From Rheinheimera sp. D18 (GTDB taxonomy: Bacteria > Pseudomonadota > Gammaproteobacteria > Enterobacterales > Alteromonadaceae): DNA of 64,000 nucleotides. Location of the stretch: positions 620,001 through 684,000 of the forward strand of contig NZ_CP037745.1 of NCBI RefSeq assembly GCF_004345025.1, in the 5' to 3' direction. The notes under the pieces are model-generated. The model was not told the origin of the DNA. It worked only from the letters and a program-made list of their open reading frames with translations, and did no database searches. A program made the position numbers and the translations under genes. Within the stretch, counting starts at the first letter, position 1; the number at the start of each line of letters is the position of its first letter. Below, piece after piece: positions 32,908 to 43,288 of this stretch.

Positions 32908-35310
32908 ATGCAACCGCCGCTAACACCCATAAATGAAAGTGATCGCCTTGAGGCACTTTATGCGACAGGTTTGCTTGATACACCAAGTGAGTTACGTTTT
33001 GATCGCTTAACCCAACTGGTTCAGCTGTGTTTAGGCAGCGACATTGTTTTAGTGTCGTTAATAGATACAGCACGGCAATGGTTTAAATCAAAGCAGGGCG
33101 TAGCCGTTTGTGAAACGCATCGCGATATTTCTTTTTGCGGCCATGCGGTGCTTGCAGACGATATTTTTGAAGTTACTGATGCCAGTCTTGATCCGCGCTT
33201 TACCGACAATCCGCTAGTAACCGATGCGCCCTTTATCCGTTTTTATGCCGGTGCACCACTTACTGTGCAAGGTGAGCGTATTGGCACACTATGTATTATC
33301 GATGCTAAGCCACGTCAGCTAAATGCCAAAGAGCGCCAAATTTTACGTAAGTTTGCGGATGCGGTAGAGCAAGAAATTATCGACCGCCAACAAGAATATG
33401 CCGAAGTAGCGCTAAACGCCAGTCGCGATCAATTTGAAAGTTTAGTGGCTAACATACCCGGAATTACTTATCGCTGTGACGCCGATGAACATTGGACTAT
33501 GCGCTACATGAGTAGCAGCATTGACCCGTTATCGGGTTATCCAGCCAGTGACTTTATTGCTAACTCGGTGCGCAGCTATAGCAGTGTCATACACCCCGAT
33601 GACACGGCACGTGTAGAAACGGTAGTAGCCGACGCGGTGTTGCACCGGCACGGTTGGATACTTCAGTATCGAGTGATACACAAAGATGGCCGTGTGATAT
33701 GGGTAGAAGAGCGCGGTAAAGCTGGCTATGACAGCAATAACAACGTGCGCTATCTAGATGGTTTTATTCTGGATATCAGTGAAGAGAAAAAGCTAAAACA
33801 TCAACTTATTACGTTAACTTCACAGTTGCCGGGCGCGGTGTATCAGTACCAACAGTGGCCAGATGGTCGGGTCGCGTTTCCTTACGCTAGCGCGGCTATT
33901 AGGTCTATTTATGGCCTTACACCAGCGCAAGTTAAAGATGATGCCAGTGTTGTCTTTAGTAAAATTTGTAGCGAAGATTTGCCTGCATTAGCCCACAGTA
34001 TAGAACGGTCGCGCCAGCAGTTAACGGTTTGGCAGTGTGAATATCGGCTACGTCGCGACGATGGAGCAATAGCTTGGATACTAGGTAAGGCAAACCCAGA
34101 GCGAATGCTTGATGGCAGTACACTCTGGCACGGCTATATTCAGGATATCACAGAAACAAAACAGCACTATTTACAGTTAGAGCAAGTGAATCAGCAGCTA
34201 CACTTGGCGCAGCAGCGCTTAGATACCGCGAGTGAAAACGCGCTAATTGGCTTTTGGCAGGAGTCCTTAACTCACGATGAAGTGTGGTGGTCGCCGATTA
34301 TTTACCATATTTTAGGTTTTGAGCAGGCCAATACCGTACCTAGCGTGGCATTATTAAGAAGTGTAGTGCACCCGGATGATCGTCAGCTTGTAGCCGAAAG
34401 TGACAACGCAGCCTTAGAAACGGGTACGCAAGATGTAGTGCATCGTATTATTCGTTCTGATGGCAGTATTCGTTGGGTGCATGAATTAGCACGGGTGCTG
34501 ACGAATGCGGATAACGAAGAGCAGTTTCTAATTGGCTCAGTGCAAGACGTAACTGAGCGCATGCAGCTACAGCAGCTGAAGAATGAGTTTATTTCTACGG
34601 TAAGCCATGAGCTAAGAACACCTCTTACTTCGATTAAAGGGGCGCTAAGCCTGTTGAATTCAGGCACCCTTGGCCAGTTGCCAGAAACTATTAGCCGCTT
34701 AATTAATGTCGCCTACAGCAATAGTGATCGCTTATCTCAGCTTATTAACGATCTACTGGATATAGAAAAACTTGCAGCGGGTAAAATGAACTTTGAGCTG
34801 CAAACCGTCAGTCTTTTTGCTGAGCTAGAACATACGGTAATGAATTTACAGCCTTATGCTCATCAGTTTACTGTGCAGTTGCGTTTAGAGCCTATCGCGT
34901 CGGCAATACAAATTACGGTTGATACCTCACGCTTGCAGCAAATACTGACTAACCTGGTATCTAATGCTATAAAGTTTTCGGCTAAAGATGCAGTGGTAAC
35001 ATTAAACGCCACGCCGACAACAGACTCTGTGCGCATTGACATTACAGACACCGGGGTTGGTATTGCGCCAGAGTTTCATACTCGGGTGTTTGAGCGCTTT
35101 GCGCAAGCAGATAGCTCTAATAACCGCCAAACAGGTGGTACCGGTTTGGGTTTGGCCATTTGCAAAGAATTAGTCGAAAAAATGGGTGGGCAAATAGGTT
35201 TTGATTCGGTTTTTGGTGAAGGCTCAACCTTTTATATTATTTTGCCATTGAATAAGCAAAACAATACTAGCAACGTGCTAAGTCGTGTAAATAATGAAAA
35301 CATCAAATAG
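32908..35310 (+). CDS. Soluble GAF-PAS sensor histidine kinase
   Basis: An 800-residue kinase without membrane segments. The ATG at 32908 has AGGAG five bases upstream. Layout: GAF domain (about 10-165; FCGHAVLADDIFEV, APFIRFYAGAPL and GERIGTLCIID are typical), then three PAS/PAC domains (about 175-300, 305-420, 440-555), HisKA with FISTVSHELRTPLTSIKGAL, and HATPase with LVSNAIKFS, DTGVGI, FERFAQ and GTGLGLAICKELV. It has no receiver. The stop overlaps the next gene, an Hpt-REC-REC-GGDEF protein, by 17 bases, so the pair is a likely phosphorelay leading to cyclic di-GMP. Confidence 0.9.
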   Translation: MQPPLTPINESDRLEALYATGLLDTPSELRFDRLTQLVQLCLGSDIVLVSLIDTARQWFKSKQGVAVCETHRDISFCGHAVLADDIFEVTDASLDPRFTDNPLVTDAPFIRFYAGAPLTVQGERIGTLCIIDAKPRQLNAKERQILRKFADAVEQEIIDRQQEYAEVALNASRDQFESLVANIPGITYRCDADEHWTMRYMSSSIDPLSGYPASDFIANSVRSYSSVIHPDDTARVETVVADAVLHRHGWILQYRVIHKDGRVIWVEERGKAGYDSNNNVRYLDGFILDISEEKKLKHQLITLTSQLPGAVYQYQQWPDGRVAFPYASAAIRSIYGLTPAQVKDDASVVFSKICSEDLPALAHSIERSRQQLTVWQCEYRLRRDDGAIAWILGKANPERMLDGSTLWHGYIQDITETKQHYLQLEQVNQQLHLAQQRLDTASENALIGFWQESLTHDEVWWSPIIYHILGFEQANTVPSVALLRSVVHPDDRQLVAESDNAALETGTQDVVHRIIRSDGSIRWVHELARVLTNADNEEQFLIGSVQDVTERMQLQQLKNEFISTVSHELRTPLTSIKGALSLLNSGTLGQLPETISRLINVAYSNSDRLSQLINDLLDIEKLAAGKMNFELQTVSLFAELEHTVMNLQPYAHQFTVQLRLEPIASAIQITVDTSRLQQILTNLVSNAIKFSAKDAVVTLNATPTTDSVRIDITDTGVGIAPEFHTRVFERFAQADSSNNRQTGGTGLGLAICKELVEKMGGQIGFDSVFGEGSTFYIILPLNKQNNTSNVLSRVNNENIK

Positions 35311-36946
35311 CAATAAAGCGGATATCTCGCAGGCTTTTAATAGTGTAAGGCAACGCTTTGCCGAGGGTTTACCGCAACGAGCTGCAGCAATGTTGGCGAC
35401 CGTGCAGCAAAAATCTAGTGACGCAATGTTGCGTGAGATTATTGCTGAGTCGCATAAATTATCAGGTGCCTGTGGCACCTTTGGCTATGCTTTGCTTGGT
35501 GCCATGGCAAGGCAAATTGAACAGCTTGCCCAAGCAATAAAAGCAAAGGCTGAGCAAGAGCAGGAGCAAGCAATACCCGAGCTGATTCATTTAGTGCAAG
35601 AATTTGATATTGAAGCGGCACAAGTTACGGCTGCAATATTGCAGAACACCGCGTCGTCAGAACAGCTGTTGGTCACTAAAAATAGTATTTGGTTGTTATT
35701 AGATAACGTTGCACTAACTGATGAAATTACCGAGCAGTTACACGGGTTTGGTATGCAAGTTGAGTTTTTTACCAATTTTACCAGCTGTGTTAAACGTTTA
35801 ACTAAGGATACGCCACTTATTTTGTTTTCTGCGGTCACCTTAGCCAATGGCGAGTCATTGTTCGAGCAAAAGTTACTGTTAAATATGCTGGTAAAGCAAC
35901 AAGTTCGTTTAATGGTGCTCGCTAAGACTGATAGTTTTGCCACACGTATTCAAGCTGCACAATTACGAGCAGAAGCCTTCTTTTGCTTGCCTTTAGATGT
36001 ACCTGAAATAATTACGCAAATTAGTGAGTTACTCGATTACAGCATTACTAATGCTGGCCGAGTGTTTATTGTTGATGACGATAAATTGCTGGCCGAACAT
36101 CACGCTTTAGTATTGGCCGAAATAGGTATAGAAACGCGAATAAATGCCAATGTTGAGCACATTATTGAAGAGATTATGAGTTTTCAGCCTGACCTAATCT
36201 TGATGGATATGTACATGCCAGATTACTCCGGCGCAGAAATTGCTGGTTTGTTGCGGCAGTATCGTAGTTTAAAGCGTTTGCCGATTGTGTTTCTATCGTC
36301 AGAAATGAATAAGGCACTGCAAATTCGTGCTATGTCGCACGGCGCAGATGACTTTATTACCAAGCCAATTGACGATATTCAATTAGCGCAAGCTATTAAG
36401 GTGCGTTTAGCCCGCAGTTTACAGCTAAAAAACCTGATTGAAAAAGATGGCTTAACCTCGCTGGTAAGGCACGCGGCAATTAAAGATGCAGCAGAAATGG
36501 AGTTTTTGCGGGTTGAGCGTACCGGTAAGCCGTTGGGTATTGTCATGCTAGATATTGACCGTTTTAAAACCGTAAATGATACCTATGGCCATGCTACCGG
36601 CGATTTAGTTATTGCGTCTTTGGCGACGCTATTACGCAAACGTATTCGTAAAACTGATCGTGCAGGGCGTTACGGCGGTGAAGAGTTTCTATTAGTGTTA
36701 CCAGATTGCAATACCGAACAAGCAAAATTGCTAACTGAGCAAATTTTAGCAGCATTTAGTGGGCTCTATTTTAATGCCAAAGATCAGCAATTTAATTGCA
36801 CATTTTCTGCCGGTGTAGTGTCAAGTGGTGATGATAATTTTGCTAACGCCGCGCAAATGATCGCGGCTGCAGATAAGGCGATGTATCAGGCTAAAGAAAG
36901 TGGCCGCAACCGAGTGTTGCACTGGCAGCCGCCAGCAAGTAACTAA
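35294..36946 (+). CDS. Hpt - pseudo-receiver - receiver - GGDEF diguanylate cyclase
   Basis: A 550-residue multidomain regulator. The N-terminal Hpt domain (about 10-110) has the phospho-His in SHKLSGACGTFG. Residues about 125-245 fold like a receiver but lack the phospho-Asp (LILFSAVTL replaces the usual LxLLDxxMP). A full receiver follows (about 255-375: FIVDDD acid pair, LILMDMYMPDYSG phosphosite, LSS, TKP Lys). The GGDEF domain has an active GGEEF and an RKTD inhibitory site exactly five residues before it. It should make cyclic di-GMP under control of the overlapping upstream kinase gene. The signal sensed is unknown. Confidence 0.92.
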   Translation: MKTSNSNKADISQAFNSVRQRFAEGLPQRAAAMLATVQQKSSDAMLREIIAESHKLSGACGTFGYALLGAMARQIEQLAQAIKAKAEQEQEQAIPELIHLVQEFDIEAAQVTAAILQNTASSEQLLVTKNSIWLLLDNVALTDEITEQLHGFGMQVEFFTNFTSCVKRLTKDTPLILFSAVTLANGESLFEQKLLLNMLVKQQVRLMVLAKTDSFATRIQAAQLRAEAFFCLPLDVPEIITQISELLDYSITNAGRVFIVDDDKLLAEHHALVLAEIGIETRINANVEHIIEEIMSFQPDLILMDMYMPDYSGAEIAGLLRQYRSLKRLPIVFLSSEMNKALQIRAMSHGADDFITKPIDDIQLAQAIKVRLARSLQLKNLIEKDGLTSLVRHAAIKDAAEMEFLRVERTGKPLGIVMLDIDRFKTVNDTYGHATGDLVIASLATLLRKRIRKTDRAGRYGGEEFLLVLPDCNTEQAKLLTEQILAAFSGLYFNAKDQQFNCTFSAGVVSSGDDNFANAAQMIAAADKAMYQAKESGRNRVLHWQPPASN

Positions 36947-36965
36947 GGCGGCGCCACGATAGCAA

Positions 36966-37475
36966 TTAAAGCTTATTTAAAATTTCTGCTGGTAAAGCTA
37001 ACTCGTCGTTTTGATTAACACCAACACCGCGGTCTAAGATGTTTTTCGCAATTTGTTTGGCTTCATCTAATGAGTGCATTTGCGCCGTGCCGCACTGGTA
37101 AATGTTTAACTCGGGAATATCGTTCTGGTTGGCAACGTGCAATACGTCATCCATCGCCGCTTGCCATGCTTTGGCTACACGTTGCTCGTCTGGTGTGCCA
37201 ATTAAGCTCATATAAAAACCGGTACGACAGCCCATCGGCGAAATATCAATAATTTCAACATCATTACCGTTTAAATGGTCACGCATAAAGCCAGCAAATA
37301 AGTGCTCTAGTGTATGAATACCTTTCTCAGACAGTATTTCTTCATTTGGTACACAAAAGCGTAAATCGAATACGGTAATAGCATCACCTTTAGGCGTATT
37401 CATTTTCTTCGCCACTCGCACAGCCGGCGCTTTCATAATGGTATGGTCTACGGTAAAGCTGTCTAATAATGGCAT
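36966..37475 (-). CDS. luxS: S-ribosylhomocysteine lyase LuxS
   Basis: LuxS cleaves S-ribosylhomocysteine to homocysteine and DPD, the precursor of autoinducer-2. The ATG at 37475 follows AAGGA and gives 169 residues, the normal length; the longer frame to 37535 has no support. Metal ligands are in HTLEHLFAG and IYQCGT; the other active-site Cys is in GCRTGFY. It is divergent from dnaK, with 226 bp between. Confidence 0.97.
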   Translation of the reverse strand: MPLLDSFTVDHTIMKAPAVRVAKKMNTPKGDAITVFDLRFCVPNEEILSEKGIHTLEHLFAGFMRDHLNGNDVEIIDISPMGCRTGFYMSLIGTPDEQRVAKAWQAAMDDVLHVANQNDIPELNIYQCGTAQMHSLDEAKQIAKNILDRGVGVNQNDELALPAEILNKL

Positions 37476-37623
37476 GGTAACAATCCTTAATACGCTTACG
37501 TTAATGGCCGCTATTATAGGCAGTTCAAGCGGCATAAGTTAACTGCTTTTGTAATTTAACGCGTTAAACGCAAGCTAAGACCATAGAATTAGGTCTTAAA
37601 TGAAAAAATTTTATAATAATAAC

Positions 37624-37652
37624 CTTGAATGGATTAGGGCTAATCCCCATTA
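37624..37652 (+). promoter_or_regulatory. Sigma-32 heat-shock promoter of dnaK-dnaJ
   Basis: -35 CTTGAAT (37624-37630), 14-bp spacer, -10 CCCCATTA (37645-37652), 7 of 8 to the consensus. There is no CIRCE in this upstream region. Confidence 0.85.
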
Positions 37653-37701
37653 AGTCTTCAACACAATTTTTAATTGTTCAGATTATAAATGGAGAGCAGT
37701 T

Positions 37702-39609
37702 ATGGGCAGAATCATTGGTATTGACTTAGGTACAACTAACTCATGTGTGGCGGTATTAGACGGCGATAAACCTCGCGTATTAGAAAACGCGGAAGGTACT
37801 CGCACTACGCCATCTATTATTGCGTATGCTGAAGATGGCGAAGTATTAGTTGGCCAGCCAGCAAAACGTCAGGCAGTTACTAACCCTAAAAATACCTTAT
37901 TCGCAATTAAGCGTTTAATTGGTCGTCGTTTTGAAGACGAAGAAGTTCAGCGCGACATTAAAATTATGCCTTACGCAATTGTTAAGGCTGATAATGGTGA
38001 TGCGTGGGTTGAAGTTAAAGGTAAAAAATTAGCTGCACCACAAATTTCAGCTGAAATTTTGAAGAAAATGAAAAAAACCGCTGAAGACTTTTTAGGTGAA
38101 GCGGTAACGGCAGCAGTAATTACTGTTCCGGCCTATTTTAATGATGCACAGCGCCAAGCAACTAAAGACGCTGGCCGCATTGCAGGCTTAGACGTAAAAC
38201 GTATTATTAACGAACCAACAGCTGCAGCACTGGCTTATGGTATGGACAAAAAGAAAGGCGACACCAAGATTGCAGTGTATGACTTGGGTGGTGGTACTTT
38301 CGATATTTCTATCATTGAAATTGATGACGTAGATGGTGAACAAACGTTTGAAGTATTAGCAACCAACGGTGATACGCACTTAGGTGGTGAAGACTTCGAT
38401 AACCGTTTAATCAACTACTTAGTAGAAGAATTCAAAAAAGAGCAGGGCATAGACCTGCGCAATGATCCACTAGCAATGCAGCGTTTAAAAGAGTCTGCGG
38501 AAAAGGCAAAAATTGAATTGTCTTCAGCTTCGCAAACCGAAGTTAACCTGCCGTATATTACGGCCGATGCCTCAGGCCCTAAACACCTGAATATCAAGGT
38601 AACGCGCGCTAAGTTAGAGTCATTGGTTGAAGATTTAGTACAACGCACTATGGAACCGCTAAAACAAGCGTTAAAAGACGCCGGCTTAAGTGTTGGCGAA
38701 ATTAACGACATTATTTTGGTCGGTGGCCAAACACGTATGCCAAAAGTACAGGAAGCAGTAACTGCTTTCTTTGGCAAAGAGCCACGTAAAGACGTTAACG
38801 CCGATGAAGCGGTAGCCGTTGGTGCTGCGATCCAAGGTGCGGTGTTATCGGGTGATGTTAAAGACGTCTTGTTATTAGACGTTACACCATTGTCTTTAGG
38901 CATTGAAACCATGGGTAGCGTAATGACTGCGCTAATTGAGAAAAACACCACGATTCCTACCAAGAAATCGCAGGTATTCTCAACCGCGGAAGATAATCAG
39001 TCTGCCGTAACGATTCACGTGCTGCAGGGTGAGCGTAAGCGTGCGACGGATAACAAATCGTTAGGTCAGTTTAATTTGGAAGGTATTCGTGGTGGTCGTC
39101 GTGGCGAACCGCAAATTGAAGTCACCTTTGACTTAGACGCGGATGGTATTTTGCACGTATCAGCTAAAGATAAAGAAACTGGTAAAGAGCAAAAAATTAC
39201 CATCAAAGCCAACTCTGGTTTGAGCGATGAAGAAATTCAAGCCATGGTACGTGACGCCGAAGTTAACGCTGAAGAAGATAAGAAGTTTGAAGAGTTGGTG
39301 CAAACCCGTAACCAAGCTGATGCCATGGTGCATGCTACGCGTAAACAGTTGGACGAAGTGGGTGACAAGCTAGCCGCAAATGATAAAGCTGCAATTGAAT
39401 CGGCCATTAAAGAGTTAGAGGCCGTATTACAAGGTAGCGATAAGGCAGCAATTGATGAGAAATCTCAGGCGCTGATGCAGGCTGCACAAAAATTGATGGA
39501 AGCGTCTCAAGCAGGTGCACAACAAGGCGGTGACGAAGCAGGCCAACAGGCCGGCGACGATGACGTAGTTGATGCTGAGTTTGAAGAAGTTAAAGACGAC
39601 AAAAAGTAA
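37702..39609 (+). CDS. dnaK: Hsp70 chaperone DnaK
   Basis: The ATP-dependent chaperone that works with DnaJ and GrpE and, in E. coli, hands sigma-32 to FtsH. 635 residues: ATPase domain starting [17 protein letters not shown], phosphate-2 motif [14 protein letters not shown], the hydrophobic linker [15 protein letters not shown], the substrate domain, and a Gly/Gln-rich acidic tail ending EEVKDDKK. The ribosome site GGAGAG precedes the ATG. It is transcribed with dnaJ from a sigma-32 promoter; a palindrome sits between the two genes. Confidence 0.98.
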   Translation: MGRIIGIDLGTTNSCVAVLDGDKPRVLENAEGTRTTPSIIAYAEDGEVLVGQPAKRQAVTNPKNTLFAIKRLIGRRFEDEEVQRDIKIMPYAIVKADNGDAWVEVKGKKLAAPQISAEILKKMKKTAEDFLGEAVTAAVITVPAYFNDAQRQATKDAGRIAGLDVKRIINEPTAAALAYGMDKKKGDTKIAVYDLGGGTFDISIIEIDDVDGEQTFEVLATNGDTHLGGEDFDNRLINYLVEEFKKEQGIDLRNDPLAMQRLKESAEKAKIELSSASQTEVNLPYITADASGPKHLNIKVTRAKLESLVEDLVQRTMEPLKQALKDAGLSVGEINDIILVGGQTRMPKVQEAVTAFFGKEPRKDVNADEAVAVGAAIQGAVLSGDVKDVLLLDVTPLSLGIETMGSVMTALIEKNTTIPTKKSQVFSTAEDNQSAVTIHVLQGERKRATDNKSLGQFNLEGIRGGRRGEPQIEVTFDLDADGILHVSAKDKETGKEQKITIKANSGLSDEEIQAMVRDAEVNAEEDKKFEELVQTRNQADAMVHATRKQLDEVGDKLAANDKAAIESAIKELEAVLQGSDKAAIDEKSQALMQAAQKLMEASQAGAQQGGDEAGQQAGDDDVVDAEFEEVKDDKK

Positions 39610-39624
39610 GTTAGATCTAAACTA

Positions 39625-39648
39625 GGCTGCAGTATACTGCAGCCTTTT
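39625..39648 (+). other. Perfect 20-bp palindrome between dnaK and dnaJ
   Basis: GGCTGCAGTA followed by its exact complement (39625-39644), then TTTTAAATT. As RNA it forms a hairpin with a short U tract: a partial terminator or processing site that could lower dnaJ relative to dnaK. Confidence 0.6.
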
Positions 39649-39674
39649 AAATTAAGAAGCACTGAGCGAGAAGT

Positions 39675-40817
39675 ATGTCCAAGCGTGACTATTATGAAGT
39701 ATTAGGTGTCGCTAAAGGCGCCGACGATAAAGACATCAAAAAGGCTTATAAACGCCTCGCCATGAAACTTCACCCCGATCGTACTCAGGGTGATAAAGCT
39801 CTGGAAGAGAAGTTTAAAGAAGTCCAAGAAGCCTATGAAGTATTATCGGACGAGCAAAAGCGCGCAGCCTATGACCGTCATGGCCATGCCGGTGTCGATC
39901 CGAACCGTGGTGCCGGAGGTTTCGGTGGTGGCGCCGGTGGTGGCGATTTCGGTGATATTTTCGGTGATGTGTTCGGCGATATTTTTGGTGGTGGTGGCCG
40001 TCGTGGTCAGTCCCGCGCTCAACGTGGGTCTGACTTACGCTACAACCTAGAGCTAAGCCTAGAAGAAGCTGTTCGTGGCAAATCGGTAGACATTAAAGTA
40101 CCTACCATGGTGGGTTGTGATAGTTGTGATGGTTCAGGTGCGAAAAAAGGCACTGCTGCTAAAAGCTGTCCAACATGTCATGGTGCCGGCCAGGTTACTA
40201 TGCGTCAGGGCTTTTTTGCCGTGCAGCAAACCTGCCCAACCTGTAGTGGCCGCGGTAAAATTATCCCAGAACCTTGTACTAAGTGTCATGGTGATGGTCG
40301 GATAGAAAAAACTAAAACGCTGTCAGTTAAAATTCCAGCTGGCGTTGATACCGGTGATCGCATTCGTTTAACCGGCGAAGGCGAAGCTGGTATGCATGGC
40401 GCGCCTGCGGGTGACTTGTATGTACAAGTGCATGTTAAAGAGCACCCAATCTTTGTGCGTGAAGGTAATAATTTATATTGTGATGTGCCGCTAAGTTTCA
40501 CTATTGCCGCATTGGGTGGTGAAATTGAAGTACCAACACTCGATGGCCGATTAAAACTGAAAATTCCTGCCGAAACGCAAACAGAAAAAATGTTCCGTTT
40601 ACGTGGTAAAGGTGTGCAGTCTGTACGCGGCGGTGGCGTTGGTGATTTAGTGTGTAAGGTGGTTATCGAAACACCGGTAAACCTAAGTGACAAACAAAAA
40701 GAGTTGTTACGACAGTTAGATGACAGCATGGCGGGTGATGGTGAGGCAAAACATCGTCCTAAATCGAAAGGTTTCTTTGATGGAGTGAAGAAATTTTTTG
40801 ATGATCTAACCAGCTAA
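39675..40817 (+). CDS. dnaJ: Hsp40 co-chaperone DnaJ
   Basis: 380 residues: J domain with the HPD motif (KLHPDRTQG), Gly/Phe-rich linker (about 75-115), four CxxCxGxG zinc repeats ([32 protein letters not shown]) and the C-terminal substrate domains. It stimulates DnaK's ATPase. The gene starts 66 bp after dnaK and ends at a strong terminator. Confidence 0.98.
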   Translation: MSKRDYYEVLGVAKGADDKDIKKAYKRLAMKLHPDRTQGDKALEEKFKEVQEAYEVLSDEQKRAAYDRHGHAGVDPNRGAGGFGGGAGGGDFGDIFGDVFGDIFGGGGRRGQSRAQRGSDLRYNLELSLEEAVRGKSVDIKVPTMVGCDSCDGSGAKKGTAAKSCPTCHGAGQVTMRQGFFAVQQTCPTCSGRGKIIPEPCTKCHGDGRIEKTKTLSVKIPAGVDTGDRIRLTGEGEAGMHGAPAGDLYVQVHVKEHPIFVREGNNLYCDVPLSFTIAALGGEIEVPTLDGRLKLKIPAETQTEKMFRLRGKGVQSVRGGGVGDLVCKVVIETPVNLSDKQKELLRQLDDSMAGDGEAKHRPKSKGFFDGVKKFFDDLTS

Positions 40818-40829
40818 TCTTTGTTAAAG

Positions 40830-40850
40830 AACCACCTTCGGGTGGTTTTT
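40830..40850 (+). terminator. Rho-independent terminator of dnaK-dnaJ
   Basis: AACCACC (40830-40836), TTCG tetraloop, GGTGGTT (40841-40847) and a T run. Confidence 0.92.
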
Positions 40851-40920
40851 TACTATTTCATATATACAATAAACGTCAGTTCAGCTTACTAACGCTGTTG
40901 TCACAAATAAGGAAGTTTTT

Positions 40921-41721
40921 ATGTTTAAAAAGTTATTTATTACTGCAACCTGTGTTTTAGTCATCGCAGCTTGTGCCCAGTCACCCACTGGCCGTCGGCA
41001 AATCATGCTCTTTAATGACACCGAGCTTAGCAAAATGGGCGCGCAAACCTTTGACACTATGAAGGCCGAAACACCTATTGCGAAAGATGTAAAAGTTAAT
41101 AAGTATGTGCAATGCGTAGCTAATGCCTTGTTGGCGGTAACGCCAGAAAACTTACGGGCAAAAAGCTGGGAAATCGTGGTGTTTGACTCGGAGCAAGTGA
41201 ACGCCTTCGCCTTACCCGGTGGTAAAATTGGTGTCTACACCGGGCTGCTGAAAGTTGCAGAAAACAAAGATCAGCTAGCTGCTGTTATTGGCCACGAAAT
41301 AGGTCACGTTATTGCAGGTCATAGTAACGAACGCTTATCAACGAACCAAGCGGTGCAAACGGTACTGTCGTTAGGTGATGCCGGTATGAAAGCTTACGGC
41401 GTAAAGTATCAGCAAGAATTAATGACCGCATTTGGTTTAGGCGCACAACTTGGCGTAACGTTACCCTTTAGCCGTGCCCACGAATCGGAGTCAGATATTA
41501 TCGGCCTAGATTTAATGGCTAAAGCCGGTTTTGAACCACGCCAAGCCGTTAATTTATGGCAAAATATGGCTGCAGCAGGCAGTGGCGGTACGCCAGAGTT
41601 TATGTCAACTCACCCTGCACCAGAAACCAGAATTAAAGATTTACGCGACAAATTACCCGAAGCAATGAAAACCTATAACGAACGTAAAGCCGCTGCGTCT
41701 TTACCAAAATGTTCATTATAA
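40921..41721 (+). CDS. M48 family zinc metallopeptidase lipoprotein
   Basis: A 266-residue lipoprotein protease related to E. coli LoiP/YcaL. The signal ends in the lipobox VIAAC near residue 19. The zinc motif is HEIGHVIAGH, with the third ligand in HESESDIIGLDLMAKAG. The FALPGGKIGVYTGLL segment is typical of periplasmic M48C proteases involved in outer-membrane quality control. GGAAG precedes the start. It is monocistronic, convergent with the NhaC-type gene. The exact E. coli counterpart is uncertain, so no symbol is given. Confidence 0.92.
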   Translation: MFKKLFITATCVLVIAACAQSPTGRRQIMLFNDTELSKMGAQTFDTMKAETPIAKDVKVNKYVQCVANALLAVTPENLRAKSWEIVVFDSEQVNAFALPGGKIGVYTGLLKVAENKDQLAAVIGHEIGHVIAGHSNERLSTNQAVQTVLSLGDAGMKAYGVKYQQELMTAFGLGAQLGVTLPFSRAHESESDIIGLDLMAKAGFEPRQAVNLWQNMAAAGSGGTPEFMSTHPAPETRIKDLRDKLPEAMKTYNERKAAASLPKCSL

Positions 41722-41740
41722 TACTGAGCTAATTAGCGAA

Positions 41741-41774
41741 TATAATGCCCAACATACTCGCAGCGGGCATTATA
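41741..41774. terminator. Hairpin between convergent M48 and NhaC-type genes
   Basis: TATAATGCCC (41741-41750) pairs with GGGCATTATA (41765-41774), 14-nt loop. Both strands can form it; T tracts are weak. Confidence 0.55.
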
Positions 41775-41803
41775 TTGCTATGCAATTTTTCTATCTGCAC
41801 TAG

Positions 41804-43123
41804 TTAAGCCGCCGTACTTTTTCTCAATAGTATGGTAAACATGGCGACAACAAGTAGGATTAAACAGTAGTAACTTTGTGTCACCACTTGCCACGGCGAA
41901 ATACCAAAACTAGCCCCTAACAATAGCGCCTGTGCACCATAAGGCACCAAACCTTGACTAATACAGGCAAAAATATCCAATAAGCTGGCGCTGCGACGTG
42001 GCGATATCTGGTGTTGCTGCGCGAGTGTTTTAGCAACGTCACCGGTTAACACGATAGCTACCGTGTTATTGGCAATACACAGGTTACTAATAAAGACTAA
42101 TGCTGAGATCGCCAGTTGCTGCGCTTTATTACCAGAGAGTTTTAAGCCGTTTGCTGCGTGTTGAATTTTGCTAGCAATCCAGCTTAACCCGCCCTGTTGT
42201 TTAATAAATTCACTTAACGCACTGACCAGCATCGCTAAAATGAATATTTCTTGCATGCTGGCAAAGCCACTAGCAATATCTTTACCCAAGTTAGCCAACA
42301 TATAATCACCCAAAAACGCACCCTGCAACGCAGCCAGAACTATCCCTAGCAGCAATACGACAAATACGTTTAAGCCAAGTACAGCAAGCAACAAAATAGC
42401 CGCGTAAGGTAATACTGCACTCCAGTTAATATTCTCTGTTGTTATTACTACACCGTCACTGGCTAGTGCGATATATAGCAGCAGCGTAAGTAACGCCGCT
42501 GGCAGTGCTATTTTAATATTTTCGCGAAACTTGTCTGACATTTTTGCGCCCTGAGTGCGGGTGGCGGCAATGGTGGTGTCAGAAATGATAGATAAGTTGT
42601 CACCAAACATAGCGCCACTTAGCAATACGCCAGCGACTAAGGCTGGGGCCATATCGGCTTGGTTAGACAAGCCAGTAGCAACCGGCGCTAATGCACCAAT
42701 GGTACCCATCGATGTACCCATAGCAGTAGAAATAAGCGCAGCTATAACAAATAATCCTGGTAATAACCACGGTGCCGGTACCAAACTCAAGCCTGCATTT
42801 ACGGCCGCATCAACACCACCGGTGGCTGCGGCAACGCTAGCAAACGCGCCAGCCAGTAAATAAATAATACACATAGTGATGATATTGCTATTACCTGCGC
42901 CTTTAATCATCACATCAATAGATTGCTGCAGTGGTGCCTTATGTAACCAGACTGCCAATATTAATGCCGGAATAATGGCCACGTGGCCGGGTAATTGATA
43001 AAAAGCATACGCCACACCTTGGCTTTGCAAATATAAGCCAGTACCAAGAAAAAGTATGATAAAAAGCAGCAGTGGCAACAAAGAGCGTTTAGCCCCTAGT
43101 GTTGCAATAATATTTCGATTCAT
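41804..43123 (-). CDS. NhaC-superfamily transporter (Na+/H+ antiporter or MetT-like)
   Basis: A 439-residue inner-membrane protein with about 11 hydrophobic segments. Family motifs include STAMGTSMGTIGALAPVATG and SGAMFGDNLSIISDTTIAATRTQGA, the latter the conserved core of NhaC-type antiporters. AAGGT precedes the ATG. In Alteromonadales and vibrios some members (MetT) are methionine carriers under MetJ. Two adjacent 8-mers at 43178-43193 resemble met boxes, which is the only hint for that role here. Otherwise a Na+/H+ (or substrate/H+) exchange function should be assumed. Confidence 0.85.
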   Translation of the reverse strand: MNRNIIATLGAKRSLLPLLLFIILFLGTGLYLQSQGVAYAFYQLPGHVAIIPALILAVWLHKAPLQQSIDVMIKGAGNSNIITMCIIYLLAGAFASVAAATGGVDAAVNAGLSLVPAPWLLPGLFVIAALISTAMGTSMGTIGALAPVATGLSNQADMAPALVAGVLLSGAMFGDNLSIISDTTIAATRTQGAKMSDKFRENIKIALPAALLTLLLYIALASDGVVITTENINWSAVLPYAAILLLAVLGLNVFVVLLLGIVLAALQGAFLGDYMLANLGKDIASGFASMQEIFILAMLVSALSEFIKQQGGLSWIASKIQHAANGLKLSGNKAQQLAISALVFISNLCIANNTVAIVLTGDVAKTLAQQHQISPRRSASLLDIFACISQGLVPYGAQALLLGASFGISPWQVVTQSYYCLILLVVAMFTILLRKSTAA

Positions 43124-43177
43124 AGTGTTACCTTATAAAAAACCATCTGGTTCTGGCTGCAATGGCGTGCAATATAT

Positions 43178-43193
43178 AGATGGCTAGATGGCC
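43178..43193. promoter_or_regulatory. Possible MetJ-type tandem 8-mers upstream of NhaC-type gene
   Basis: AGATGGCT directly followed by AGATGGCC; these match the met box AGACGTCT at 6 and 5 of 8 positions. A near-palindrome AACCATCTGGTT (43141-43152) lies closer to the gene. Weak evidence alone. Confidence 0.3.
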
Positions 43194-43288
43194 TGTCAAT
43201 TGTGAAGGCATAATCAGCTACTGGTATAAATTACCTGAGTTGATTATGCTGGCAACTTATTTATTACATTGCTTTTATTGGAGCTCGG

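Noticed and set aside
37536-37701. CIRCE operator at dnaK
   Set aside because: Searched for TTAGCACTC/GAGTGCTAA and close variants; only the sigma-32 promoter was found.
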